From Parabacteroides sp. (GTDB taxonomy: Bacteria; Bacteroidota; Bacteroidia; Bacteroidales; Tannerellaceae): a stretch of DNA of 64,000 bases. This document shows, one piece after another, positions 1 through 8,055 of this stretch. The translations under genes were made by a program, and so were the position numbers. The DNA lies in NCBI GenBank assembly GCA_019417325.1, contig DXVO01000038.1, positions 124,001 to 188,000 on the forward strand, in the 5' to 3' direction. Numbering within the stretch: position 1 is the stretch's first letter; each line of letters begins with the position of its first letter. The notes under the pieces are model-generated. The model worked only from the letters and a program-made list of their open reading frames with translations. It ran no database searches and had not been told where the DNA came from.

Positions 1-374
1 ACCATCATTATCCAATTGCCAAAAGGCATATGCATAAAGACCATGCCTATAAGTGCCAAAGGCACAGCAAATACCCAGGCTCCTATCGTATTCCTTCTCA
101 ATATATGGTAATGTTTACGTGCCATTTCTTCTTGTACAGCAACTGGGTCTTCTGTTTCTATCACCAGGTCATAACCGGCTGCACGGACAGCATCCTGCAT
201 TTGTTCCAGAGATATTTGTAAGGGATTATAAGTAACCCGAAGCGTATTGGCTGCAAAATTGACAGTAGCCACTTCAACTCCCGGAAGATTCTTCACCGTT
301 TCTTCCACATTATTTGCACACACGGCACAGCTCATTTCCAGCACAGGCAGTGTTTTTGTTTCTATATCTTTCAT
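1..374 (-). CDS. copA: Copper-translocating P-type ATPase, N-terminal part (cut by window edge)
   Basis: Only the first ~124 residues are in the window; the gene continues past base 1. The reading begins MKDIETKTLP and carries a heavy-metal-associated domain (about residues 8-75) with the metal-binding motif EMSCAVC, i.e. CxxC. A hydrophobic segment follows (about residues 95-120, WVFAVPLALIGMVF), as expected for the first membrane helix of a P1B ATPase. In this family the protein uses ATP to export Cu(I) from the cytoplasm. The catalytic DKTGT and CPC motifs lie outside the window, so metal specificity is inferred from the CxxC domain. A -7 box lies about 40 bases upstream of the ATG. Confidence 0.85.
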   Translation of the reverse strand, partial: MKDIETKTLPVLEMSCAVCANNVEETVKNLPGVEVATVNFAANTLRVTYNPLQISLEQMQDAVRAAGYDLVIETEDPVAVQEEMARKHYHILRRNTIGAWVFAVPLALIGMVFMHMPFGNWIMM

Positions 375-414
375 AATTTCTTCCCAATAAGTTTTCTAAT
401 CATATACAGTATAA

Positions 415-422
415 CAAAAGTA
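415..422 (-). promoter_or_regulatory. -7 box for the copper ATPase gene
   Basis: The minus strand reads TACTTTTG, matching the Bacteroidetes -7 consensus TAnnTTTG. It sits about 40 bases before the ATG at 374. No convincing -33 TTG is present at the normal distance. Confidence 0.45.
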
Positions 423-591
423 GTGCCAATCCGGTTATTTTCCACATTCCATATCAAACTATATTTTTCATTGGAAGCCTTGTAAGACTTGATTAATAGA
501 AATATTTGCAGTAAACGTCTATTATTTAACAATTAGATATACGACCTTTGTTTCGTATTCAAATGGATGGATACCATAAAAAACAACAAGT

Positions 592-1041
592 ATGATATTA
601 GACTCATTAAACAATTCTACCAAAATCGAATGCCTGCACCCTCTATTCAAAAAAGCATTCGACTATCTAAAATCTACAGATTTTTCTAAAATGGAAGATG
701 GAAAATATGAATTGGACGGTTCCCGCCTTTATGTTAGTATAGCCAGCCTTACCGGCAAAGACAAAACAGACGCAACCATTGAAACGCACAAAAAATATAT
801 CGACATACAAATGCCTTTATTGGGCGTCGAAAAAATCGGTTTCAAACCGGGATGCGAACTACAGGAAGAAGAGTCTCCCTACAATGAAGAGAAAGACATT
901 ACGTTCTATATAGACCGCCCTACAGCTTTCACAAAAATCTATCCGGGACAATTTGCCGTTTATTTTCCGGAAGATGGACACGCACCAGGTATCGGACAAG
1001 GTAATATCCGAAAAGTAGTTGTAAAAATACAGGTACAATAA
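592..1041 (+). CDS. YhcH/YjgK/YiaL family protein
   Basis: This 149-residue protein has the length and the HKKYIDIQMPL core of the YhcH/YjgK/YiaL (DUF386, EbgC-like) family, a small cupin-fold group. Members are often linked to sugar or sialic-acid metabolism, but the reaction is not established for most. The end of the protein (FPEDGHAPG) carries the His/Asp/Glu-rich segment typical of the family's metal-binding cupin. It stands alone on the plus strand, divergent from copA and convergent with the glycyl radical activase gene, so context gives no function. The ATG at 592 is the only reasonable start. Confidence 0.8.
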   Translation: MILDSLNNSTKIECLHPLFKKAFDYLKSTDFSKMEDGKYELDGSRLYVSIASLTGKDKTDATIETHKKYIDIQMPLLGVEKIGFKPGCELQEEESPYNEEKDITFYIDRPTAFTKIYPGQFAVYFPEDGHAPGIGQGNIRKVVVKIQVQ

Positions 1042-1062
1042 AAGTTAGAACATCTATTTTAT

Positions 1063-1968
1063 CTACCCTCCAATTATAACCTGGATACCGAAGCGCTCGA
1101 AAATAGCCTGACAGCGTTTCACAGTATCATCCGACGGAACTTTCATTGCAAGATGACCGGAATTATAAACCGTACCCAGCTTTTCATGTTTTCCTTTACC
1201 TATATTATGGTATAAAAGCAGGTTAACGGTTTTCCGGTTCCAGGGAAGGGATGATAAAAATTCAGCGGAACACGTTATATTTTCTTCATCTGCATTCACT
1301 CCTTCTATCAAAGGGATACGGATATAAAACTCTTTTCCCGCCTCGGCTACCATTCGCAAATTGGAAAGAATCAACTCGTTCGGTACTCCGCAATACTGCT
1401 TATGTTTGGCAGAATCCATATGTTTCAGGTCCACCAGAAATAATTCGGCATGTGCCATGACTTCTTTTACGACTTCCGGACGGGCAAACAAAGTCGTATC
1501 CACTACACGGTGGATACCTTGCTCGCCACAACATTTCAGCAATTCCAATAATTCCGCCGGATGCATCAACGGTTCCCCTCCACAAAAAGTAACGCCACCG
1601 TCCGAACGGTCCATGAAAAGCGTTTCCTTTTCTATCTCTTTCATCAATTCGGCTGTAGAATATTCCCTACCGGAAATCTCCATTGCCAAAGAAGGACACA
1701 CCTCTGCACACATTCCGCAAAGCGTACAGCGGTCTGTGTCCGTTACAATACCTTCGGTTGTCAATGCCAGGGCTTGTGAAGGACATGCCTCCACACAAGT
1801 ACGACAACCTATACATTTCTTTTTTGTATAAAGTTTTTCTTTCCTGACAGACAATCCTTCCGGATTATGGCACCATACACACGACAGCGGGCATCCTTTC
1901 ATAAAAATGGTAATACGGATGCCGGGACCGTCGTTGATGGCATATCTTTTTATATCGAAAACTAACAT
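1063..1968 (-). CDS. hypE: Glycyl radical enzyme activase (HypE-like radical SAM protein)
   Basis: This 301-residue protein is a radical SAM activase. Cys26, Cys30 and Cys33 form the CxxxCxxC motif (GCPLSCVWC) for the SAM-binding 4Fe-4S cluster. Two ferredoxin-type CxxCxxCxxxC motifs follow (Cys52-62 and Cys81-91), which is the layout of activases for dehydratase-type glycyl radical enzymes rather than the short pyruvate formate-lyase activase. Such enzymes cut S-adenosylmethionine and abstract hydrogen from the glycine of the partner. The gene lies five bases downstream of the glycyl radical enzyme gene, so the two are surely co-transcribed. The name HypE follows from the partner's identity. 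Not to be confused with hydrogenase hypE. Confidence 0.88.
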   Translation of the reverse strand: MLVFDIKRYAINDGPGIRITIFMKGCPLSCVWCHNPEGLSVRKEKLYTKKKCIGCRTCVEACPSQALALTTEGIVTDTDRCTLCGMCAEVCPSLAMEISGREYSTAELMKEIEKETLFMDRSDGGVTFCGGEPLMHPAELLELLKCCGEQGIHRVVDTTLFARPEVVKEVMAHAELFLVDLKHMDSAKHKQYCGVPNELILSNLRMVAEAGKEFYIRIPLIEGVNADEENITCSAEFLSSLPWNRKTVNLLLYHNIGKGKHEKLGTVYNSGHLAMKVPSDDTVKRCQAIFERFGIQVIIGG

Positions 1969-1973
1969 AACCC

Positions 1974-4412
1974 CTAAAACTCTTCCTGTTCCGTTCGTGC
2001 AATCACATCTGCTTGCAGATCTGCATTCATATCGTTAAAGTAATCGCTGTAACCGGCTACACGTACCAACAAGTCACGAAAGTCTTCGGGGCATTTCTGA
2101 GCGGCATAGAGAGTTCCTGTATCCACTATATTAAATTGGATATGATGGCCACCCAAAGCAAAGTAAGTACGGATCAGCGACGACAACTTGGAAATATCTT
2201 CTTCCCGCTTCAGCAGGCTAGGCAGGAAACGCTGGTTCAGCAAGGTTCCTCCACTCTTTACCTGGTCTAATTTACCAAGGGATTTAACTACAGCAGACGG
2301 CCCGTGCGTATCCGCTCCATGAGAAGGAGAAGTGCCGTCGGAGATCGCTTTACCAGCCAAACGACCGTTGGGGCTTGCTCCCATTACCTTGCCAAAATAT
2401 ACATGGCAGGTAGTAGACAACATATTCAGATGGAAACATTCGCCCTTTGTATTCGGCTTGCCTTCGATGGTATCATACAAATCATTAAATACACGGACAG
2501 CTATTTCATCGGCATATGCGTCATCATTGCCAAAGAAAGGCGTACGGTTCAGGATAGTCTGCCTCATCACTTCCGCCCCGGAGAAATTGGCCGCCATTGC
2601 TTTCAGCATCTCATCCATCGTGAAACGCTTATCCTCGAATATATGTTTCTTCAAAGTGGAAAGACTATCGGTGATAGTTCCCAAGCCGGTACACTGGATA
2701 TAGGTTGTATTATAACGCGGACCGCAATTATAATAATCACGTCCTTTGGCTATGCAATCATCAATAAAAAGAGAAAGGAATGTTGCCGGGGCATATTTGG
2801 CAAACATCCGGTCGATATAATTGCTGACCCGTACTTTCATATCCACGAAGTAACGAACCTGTTCCATAAAAGCAGTATACAGTTCATCATAAGTAGTAAA
2901 CTTACGCGGGTCGCCCGTTTCCAGACCGACCTTACGACCGGATACCGGGTCTGTTCCATTATTTAATGTCACTTCCAATATCTTAGGAACATTCAGATAG
3001 CCGGTCAATACATAAGCCTCTTTTCCAAATGCTCCTACTTCGATACAACCGCTGCAACCGCCTTCGCGGGCATCCTGCAAAGATTTGCCCTGCCTCATCA
3101 GCTCCTGGATATAAATATCCGGATTGAATACGGAAGGATAACCATGTCCCTGACGGATTACTTTACACCCTGCACGCAGGAAGCGTTCGGGAGTACGGGC
3201 ACTGATATGGATGGCACTGCCCGGTTGAAGGATATGCAGTTCTTCGATAGTCTCGAGCATTATGTAAGAAACTTCACTCACACCATCGCTTCCATCCGCC
3301 TTTACTCCTCCGATATTAAGGTTGGTAAAATCGTTATAGGTCCCGCTCTCCTTTGCCGTAATGCCTACCTTGGGAGGTGCGGTATGGTTATTTACTTTAA
3401 TAAAGAAACAAGACATCAGTTCTTTAGCCTGCTCACGGGTTAAACTGCCCTCCGCTATCCCCTTTTCATAGAAAGGAGCCAGATGTTGGTCGAAATGCCC
3501 CGGATTCATAGCATCCCAGCCATTCAGCTCGGTAATGGTTCCGAGGTGCACAAACCAATACATTTGGATAGCTTCCCAGTAATCACGCGGTGCATGGGCC
3601 GGAACCCAGCGGCAAACTTCAGCGATACGACGCAATTCTGCGGCACGCTTCGGGTCTTTTTCCGTCATAGCCATTTCATCTGCCAAGTCTGCATGACGTT
3701 CCGCAAAAAGAATAGCTGCATCACAGGAGATAGACATGGCAGTCAGTTCTTCCTGTTTGTCGGTTGCCTCCGGATCATTCATAAAGTCCAGGCTATCCAA
3801 TTCGCTTTGGATACGTTCTTTCAAATCCAATAAACCATATTGATACACTTTTCCGTCGAGAGCGGTATGACCGGGCGCACGTTGTTCCATAAACTCGGTA
3901 AACATACCTACTTCATAGGCTTCCCTCCATTCTTTCGGGACATGGTTGAAGATGCGTTCACGCTGGGTCCGTCCCTCCCAATAAGGGATTACTTCGCGTT
4001 CGTAGGTATCGATATCTTCCTGACTGATAGTATACCGTTGCAGTTCGCGGGTATTTAGTACATGAAGGTCTTCCACACTGTGGCAGGTCAGTTCCGGAAA
4101 AGTAGGCACACATTTCGGCTTAGGACCACGTTCGCCCACAATCAGTTCGTCATCCCCGATATAAATAGTTTTCTGTTTACAGATTTCCAGAAAGTTCATC
4201 GCACGAAGAACCGGTATCGGATATTTACCGTAGTTTTCTTTATAAAAACGGGTTTCTATCAACGCCCGTTCAATAGACAGGGATGGCTCTGCATCAAAGG
4301 TCTGCTTACGTAAACGTTTGATACGTTCGTTCATTCCATATTCATTTGCCTCAACTGCCGGAGCAAAATTCGATGCACTGCGAGGTGCACGCTGTGCTGT
4401 GATTGTATCCAT
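1974..4412 (-). CDS. hypD: Glycyl radical enzyme, probable trans-4-hydroxy-L-proline dehydratase (HypD)
   Basis: This 812-residue protein has the pyruvate formate-lyase-like domain and the C-terminal glycyl radical loop RVAGYSDYF with Gly787. The thiyl radical Cys456 and Glu458 lie in GCSGCIEVGAFGKE. Compared with residues I remember for Clostridioides difficile HypD (His160, Asp278, Ser334, Asp339, Phe340, Cys434, Glu436, Tyr450, Thr645, Gly765), all ten are present here at a constant offset of +22 (His182, Asp300, Ser356, Asp361, Phe362, Cys456, Glu458, Tyr472, Thr667, Gly787). HypD removes water from trans-4-hydroxyproline to give pyrroline-5-carboxylate, which P5C reductase turns into proline; no proC is in this window. 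The N-terminal 22-26 residues are extra, and Met27 (ATG at 4334) is an alternative start. Not to be confused with hydrogenase hypD. Confidence 0.85.
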   Translation of the reverse strand: MDTITAQRAPRSASNFAPAVEANEYGMNERIKRLRKQTFDAEPSLSIERALIETRFYKENYGKYPIPVLRAMNFLEICKQKTIYIGDDELIVGERGPKPKCVPTFPELTCHSVEDLHVLNTRELQRYTISQEDIDTYEREVIPYWEGRTQRERIFNHVPKEWREAYEVGMFTEFMEQRAPGHTALDGKVYQYGLLDLKERIQSELDSLDFMNDPEATDKQEELTAMSISCDAAILFAERHADLADEMAMTEKDPKRAAELRRIAEVCRWVPAHAPRDYWEAIQMYWFVHLGTITELNGWDAMNPGHFDQHLAPFYEKGIAEGSLTREQAKELMSCFFIKVNNHTAPPKVGITAKESGTYNDFTNLNIGGVKADGSDGVSEVSYIMLETIEELHILQPGSAIHISARTPERFLRAGCKVIRQGHGYPSVFNPDIYIQELMRQGKSLQDAREGGCSGCIEVGAFGKEAYVLTGYLNVPKILEVTLNNGTDPVSGRKVGLETGDPRKFTTYDELYTAFMEQVRYFVDMKVRVSNYIDRMFAKYAPATFLSLFIDDCIAKGRDYYNCGPRYNTTYIQCTGLGTITDSLSTLKKHIFEDKRFTMDEMLKAMAANFSGAEVMRQTILNRTPFFGNDDAYADEIAVRVFNDLYDTIEGKPNTKGECFHLNMLSTTCHVYFGKVMGASPNGRLAGKAISDGTSPSHGADTHGPSAVVKSLGKLDQVKSGGTLLNQRFLPSLLKREEDISKLSSLIRTYFALGGHHIQFNIVDTGTLYAAQKCPEDFRDLLVRVAGYSDYFNDMNADLQADVIARTEQEEF

Positions 4413-4651
4413 ATTGTATAAGTATTTATTTTAATGGGTAGATAAAGCATACAAACAATCGATTGCCGCAACGCAGATTCATACTGTTTATAGCCGATAA
4501 AGATTTACCTCTTGCCGGAAAGCAAGAAAAGAGGAAAGAAAAACTACCTGGAATAGAACATCAGGCAGTTGAAAAGCCGTCTGTAAGATTTAACGAGCAT
4601 ATATAATCCAAATTAAGCCTAACACATTCTATTTGAATATGTAGAACGCAG

Positions 4652-4681
4652 CAAACATATGGATTTTTATTGAAATTGCAA
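4652..4681 (-). promoter_or_regulatory. Promoter of hypD-hypE
   Basis: The minus strand reads TTG, 19 bases, then TATGTTTG, which fits the Bacteroidetes -33/-7 pattern. Transcription would start near 4645, giving a leader of about 230 bases before the ATG at 4412, unusually long. Confidence 0.6.
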
Positions 4682-4771
4682 AAATATTCGGAGTAAATCC
4701 GGTTATTTCTATTTTCGAGTGTTATAACCAAATACTAACAAAAAACAAATTGGAAAAAAATGTACAAATAG

Positions 4772-4968
4772 AGTCCTCCATAGACTCATGTTAAGACTCT
4801 ACAAATATATAAAGATATTATCACATATTAATAGTGTAATCCTTTGATTTTTAAGATTTATTGTTTGTAAACCCATGTCTTAAATGCCGAAAATATATGA
4901 TTCGCAACAACTTTCATGGAATGATTTTTTTAATTTATTCTAATTTTTAACGTAGTCTATGGAGAACT
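4772..4968. promoter_or_regulatory. Candidate invertible DNA segment with tyrosine-recombinase-like ends
   Basis: Bases 4772-4786 (AGTCCTCCATAGACT) and 4954-4968 (AGTCTATGGAGAACT) are inverted repeats matching at 14 of 15 positions, 167 bases apart. Each end is itself a dyad around an identical 7-base core: GAGTC-CTCCATA-GACTC on the left and, on the other strand, TAGTT-CTCCATA-GACTA on the right. A conserved spacer between short inverted arms is what tyrosine recombinase inversion sites look like. Inside, 4802-4809 reads TATATTTG on the minus strand, a -7 box now facing away from the fimbrial gene. After inversion it would lie at 4931-4938 facing that gene, with a leader of about 135 bases. 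The recombinase is not in the window. Inversion itself is inferred. Confidence 0.6.
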
Positions 4969-4988
4969 ACCGTCACTATTTTTTGAGA

Positions 4989-5008
4989 AACTATCTAATC
5001 AGATAGTT
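4989..5008 (+). promoter_or_regulatory. Hairpin or operator dyad before the fimbrial gene
   Basis: AACTATCT, a 4-base loop, then AGATAGTT forms a perfect 8-bp stem about 75 bases before the ATG at 5082. It would be in the leader if transcription came from the invertible segment. No T-run follows, so it is not an obvious terminator. Confidence 0.4.
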
Positions 5009-5081
5009 ATCAGACACAAATATATTTTCAAAATGGACTAAGAATAACAAGAACAGGGTAATAACAAACAATTAAATATCT

Positions 5082-7883
5082 ATGAAAATGAAAACAGAAC
5101 TACAAGGTCTATGTCCCTCTATCAGACCGGTACAGGCACTCGCGGCAAGTATATATCTGCTTGCTGCTGTGCTGTTTGCCTCCTGTACGGCAGAGGTGGA
5201 CAAAACAGACCGCTCTACAGAAAAGGCGGGCAGTGCTAACAAACGTGAGGTACTTCTTTCCTTTAAGAACAAACTCTCAGTGAAAACAACCAAGGCGGAG
5301 ACTAAAGCAGATGCTCTCATTGCCACCGAAGCGGAGAATGAAATTACAACTCTGGATATCTATGTATTCGGAGCAAAAGCAGAAGGTGACGCCTATACTT
5401 TCCGCGAACGGTTCTCCTATCGACAGGACGGTTCGGCACTTCCGGCAGGAGCGAAAGAACTCAATCTTACACCAAGTACGGATAATGCAACCACTACCGC
5501 ATTGCTGGAACTGCAAAAAGGCTTATTCGTTCGCCTTTATTGTATTGCCAATCAAACAGACTTGATTAATCCGGTCGATGGAAATATAGTAGCAGATACT
5601 TATTTTACTCCGCTTACTTACGATATAGAAACGGGACTCCTGACAGATGGTATCCCAACCGAGCTACAATTTCAGAAATTCCATTCCCCACTACTGACCA
5701 ATGACTCCCCGGCATTAGGCTTACCCCTCCCAATGACTGGCGCACAAACGACTCCTATCGATTTAACAGACTTCGGTTCCTCGGCACGTGTACAGGTAGG
5801 TTTTAAATTGACTCGTACAATGGCACGCTTCGATGTAAGCAATATAGAGGCTGACTCTAAATTCCATCTGGAATCTATCTCTATGGGTAACGGACGGAGA
5901 GGAACCACCTTCTTTCCGGTTAAGGTATATGGTGCAACTCCTGCTGTAGACGGGGAGTTAATTACTTATCCGGCACGTACTTTTGAAGGAGAGAAAGCAA
6001 ATACAGGATTGCAGGTGTCAGCATTCTATAGTTACCCAAGCCCGTTGGAAGATAAAGGTTACCTGATTCTGAACGGTACCTACCGGGTAAACCAAACAGA
6101 AGCAAAAGAAGTCTCTTACCAAATCCCATTCAAACAGCAAACCGCTGACGGAGGCTTGGTTGAACTGGAAATCAACCCCAATCACCGGTATACTATCGGT
6201 ATCACAAAAGCAGACGAATACCGTCTGGACTTCAATCTGACAGTTGAAAACTGGACAGATGAAGGAAATATAGACAACTATAATCCGGAGAACGAAGAAA
6301 AAATCAATTTCACAGTTACAATTCCGGCATTGGATTTAAATAGCCAATATGAGTCTAAAACGCAAACTGTTACTCTTTCTTTAGCTCCGGGCAGTTATTT
6401 TGATATGGCAATTTCTTCAAAAACAGAACTGACTATGAAAAAGAGTTATGTAGGTGGTCTGGAATATCAAAAGTATGACTGGCTGAATGTAGAAATAGCC
6501 CCTCAAACAGCTATGAATAAAAACATTTTAGAAAATAATTATAATTGCAAAGTCTCTTTGAAAAGCGACTATACGGGCGACCGCTATCCCAAAGCAGTGC
6601 TTCGCTTTCTGAATATCATAGACGGGACAGAAGACGTATTCTTCGTCGAACCCTTGTCCGCTCCTCAAGTAATAGAAGCCACAGCCGCAGGTGAAGGCAA
6701 CTTCAATAAGTTTGACAAAGAACATTCCATTGCAAGCATGTATCATACTGCCGAATGCGGCATGCAATTGAAAGTGGTTTGTATGGAAGATATAGCAATT
6801 ACAAATCCTGAATGGCTGGACATAACCAAAGTATCAGAAAACAACAGGGAGCATGTATATGAATTGAAATTAAAAGATGCGGATACTACATCTCCCGGAG
6901 ATGAAGGTATCCTTACACTGAAAAATTCCAAGTTTGAAAACCTGGCAACCGATATTACCATCAAACTATTGGCTACAGATATAACAGCTTCCGATCAGAA
7001 CATTACAGCAGCCAATAGCGGAAATACGAATTTCCCAGTAATATCCCCTGAAGGATATACCGTTTCCGTATTGAACAATAACTGGAACGGAGGAGGAAGC
7101 TGGTTCGACATTTCCGGAAGTTCTTCTACAGGTGGTACCGATTATGTTGGTATTAACCAGCGTAATAATCAAAGCACAATTATGAAACCTGTCATTATAC
7201 ATCTGGCAAATAAAATCAAAGGAGGCAAAGACAAAGATATAACAATTACTCCTGTCGGCTTTGCAACACCAAGTCTGAGCTCATCCAGTGGAACATTGAA
7301 TAATGTAAGAAATGAAAATACGACCTCATTGTCTTTCACTGTTACTCCTCCATCCGGCTCTTATGAATATACGGGAATATCAAACAGTAATATCGCCAGT
7401 GTAAAACAAGATGGCAATAAATTTACAGTAACGGCCCGGTACAAAGGAAACACATATATTAACTTTAGAAATAAATCAGACAATAGCCAAACGGTATCCT
7501 ACAGAATTACCGTATCCAGAGATTATAACGGAAATGCCGTCTGGAAATATAATGGCTTTTACATAGCTGCCCAAGATGCAGGAACTTCTGCCTGGAGACC
7601 AGATTTAACAACTGCATTCTGTAGTAACAAATCCGGTGCAAACTGGTATGTACCCAATGCGAATGAATGGGTTACTATAATCGGAGCAACAGGTTTTTAT
7701 CCGATAAACTCTACTGGTAGCACTTTCCAATCACTAATAAATAATGGAGTTTTCAATTCAGGGTATCATCGTTCTACAACAGGAGGAGACCAACCTTATG
7801 TAATGGGATTCTATAGTGATAAAGCCAACGTAGGTCCTGTGAATGCAAGTGACCAGGCCAAAGTGCGTTGCGTATCAAAGTAA
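5082..7883 (+). CDS. Large fimbrillin-type lipoprotein, probable fimbrial tip or adhesin subunit
   Basis: This 933-residue protein has a lipoprotein signal ending FASC (Cys35). Residues ~90-120 (ENEITTLDIYVFGAK) and ~240 (TMARFDVSN) resemble the FimA/Mfa1 fimbrillin N-domain of Bacteroidales. The middle (~400-730) is composed of beta-rich segments without a clear family. An Ig-like segment follows at ~735-815 (SLSSSSGTLNNV to SYRITVSRD). The last ~115 residues (WYVPNANEW, YHRSTT, VRCVSK) resemble the Fib_succ_major/DUF1566-type surface domain. Standard fimbrillins are 350-450 residues, so this size suggests a tip or accessory subunit exported by the Lol route. It stands alone without anchor or shaft genes. 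No promoter box faces it in the present sequence, and a candidate invertible promoter lies upstream. Confidence 0.72.
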   Translation: MKMKTELQGLCPSIRPVQALAASIYLLAAVLFASCTAEVDKTDRSTEKAGSANKREVLLSFKNKLSVKTTKAETKADALIATEAENEITTLDIYVFGAKAEGDAYTFRERFSYRQDGSALPAGAKELNLTPSTDNATTTALLELQKGLFVRLYCIANQTDLINPVDGNIVADTYFTPLTYDIETGLLTDGIPTELQFQKFHSPLLTNDSPALGLPLPMTGAQTTPIDLTDFGSSARVQVGFKLTRTMARFDVSNIEADSKFHLESISMGNGRRGTTFFPVKVYGATPAVDGELITYPARTFEGEKANTGLQVSAFYSYPSPLEDKGYLILNGTYRVNQTEAKEVSYQIPFKQQTADGGLVELEINPNHRYTIGITKADEYRLDFNLTVENWTDEGNIDNYNPENEEKINFTVTIPALDLNSQYESKTQTVTLSLAPGSYFDMAISSKTELTMKKSYVGGLEYQKYDWLNVEIAPQTAMNKNILENNYNCKVSLKSDYTGDRYPKAVLRFLNIIDGTEDVFFVEPLSAPQVIEATAAGEGNFNKFDKEHSIASMYHTAECGMQLKVVCMEDIAITNPEWLDITKVSENNREHVYELKLKDADTTSPGDEGILTLKNSKFENLATDITIKLLATDITASDQNITAANSGNTNFPVISPEGYTVSVLNNNWNGGGSWFDISGSSSTGGTDYVGINQRNNQSTIMKPVIIHLANKIKGGKDKDITITPVGFATPSLSSSSGTLNNVRNENTTSLSFTVTPPSGSYEYTGISNSNIASVKQDGNKFTVTARYKGNTYINFRNKSDNSQTVSYRITVSRDYNGNAVWKYNGFYIAAQDAGTSAWRPDLTTAFCSNKSGANWYVPNANEWVTIIGATGFYPINSTGSTFQSLINNGVFNSGYHRSTTGGDQPYVMGFYSDKANVGPVNASDQAKVRCVSK

Positions 7884-7908
7884 TAATAAGATTTTCTAAA
7901 GAAAGTAG

Positions 7909-7966
7909 GATGCTGTACTGTAAAACTGCTTCATTTATATACACAATGAGGAAACAGCACAGCATC
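7909..7966. terminator. Imperfect hairpin between convergent genes
   Basis: GATGCTGT at 7909-7916 pairs with ACAGCATC at 7959-7966, with further partial pairing inside. It lies between the convergent fimbrial and membrane protein genes, so a bidirectional terminator is likely, although the flanking T-runs are weak. Confidence 0.4.
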
Positions 7967-8055
7967 TCTATTTCGCACACATATGGAACAGTTCCCATTA
8001 TAAAATATCCACTTAAAACATTATTCGCGTGGCCAAAATTCAGACGATTTCTAAA

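Larger units (their letters stand above)
4413..5081. other. Divergent intergenic region between hypD and the fimbrial gene
   Basis: This AT-rich 669-base stretch holds no credible gene. It contains a two-part promoter facing hypD (4652-4681), a pair of 15-base inverted repeats (4772-4786 and 4954-4968) that look like recombinase sites, and an 8-bp hairpin (4989-5008) before the fimbrial start. No TAnnTTTG box faces the fimbrial gene in the orientation seen here. Confidence 0.6.

Noticed and set aside
2304..2966. Plus-strand open frame of 220 residues opposite hypD
   Set aside because: It is antisense to a gene with complete catalytic motifs and has no family features; a shadow frame.
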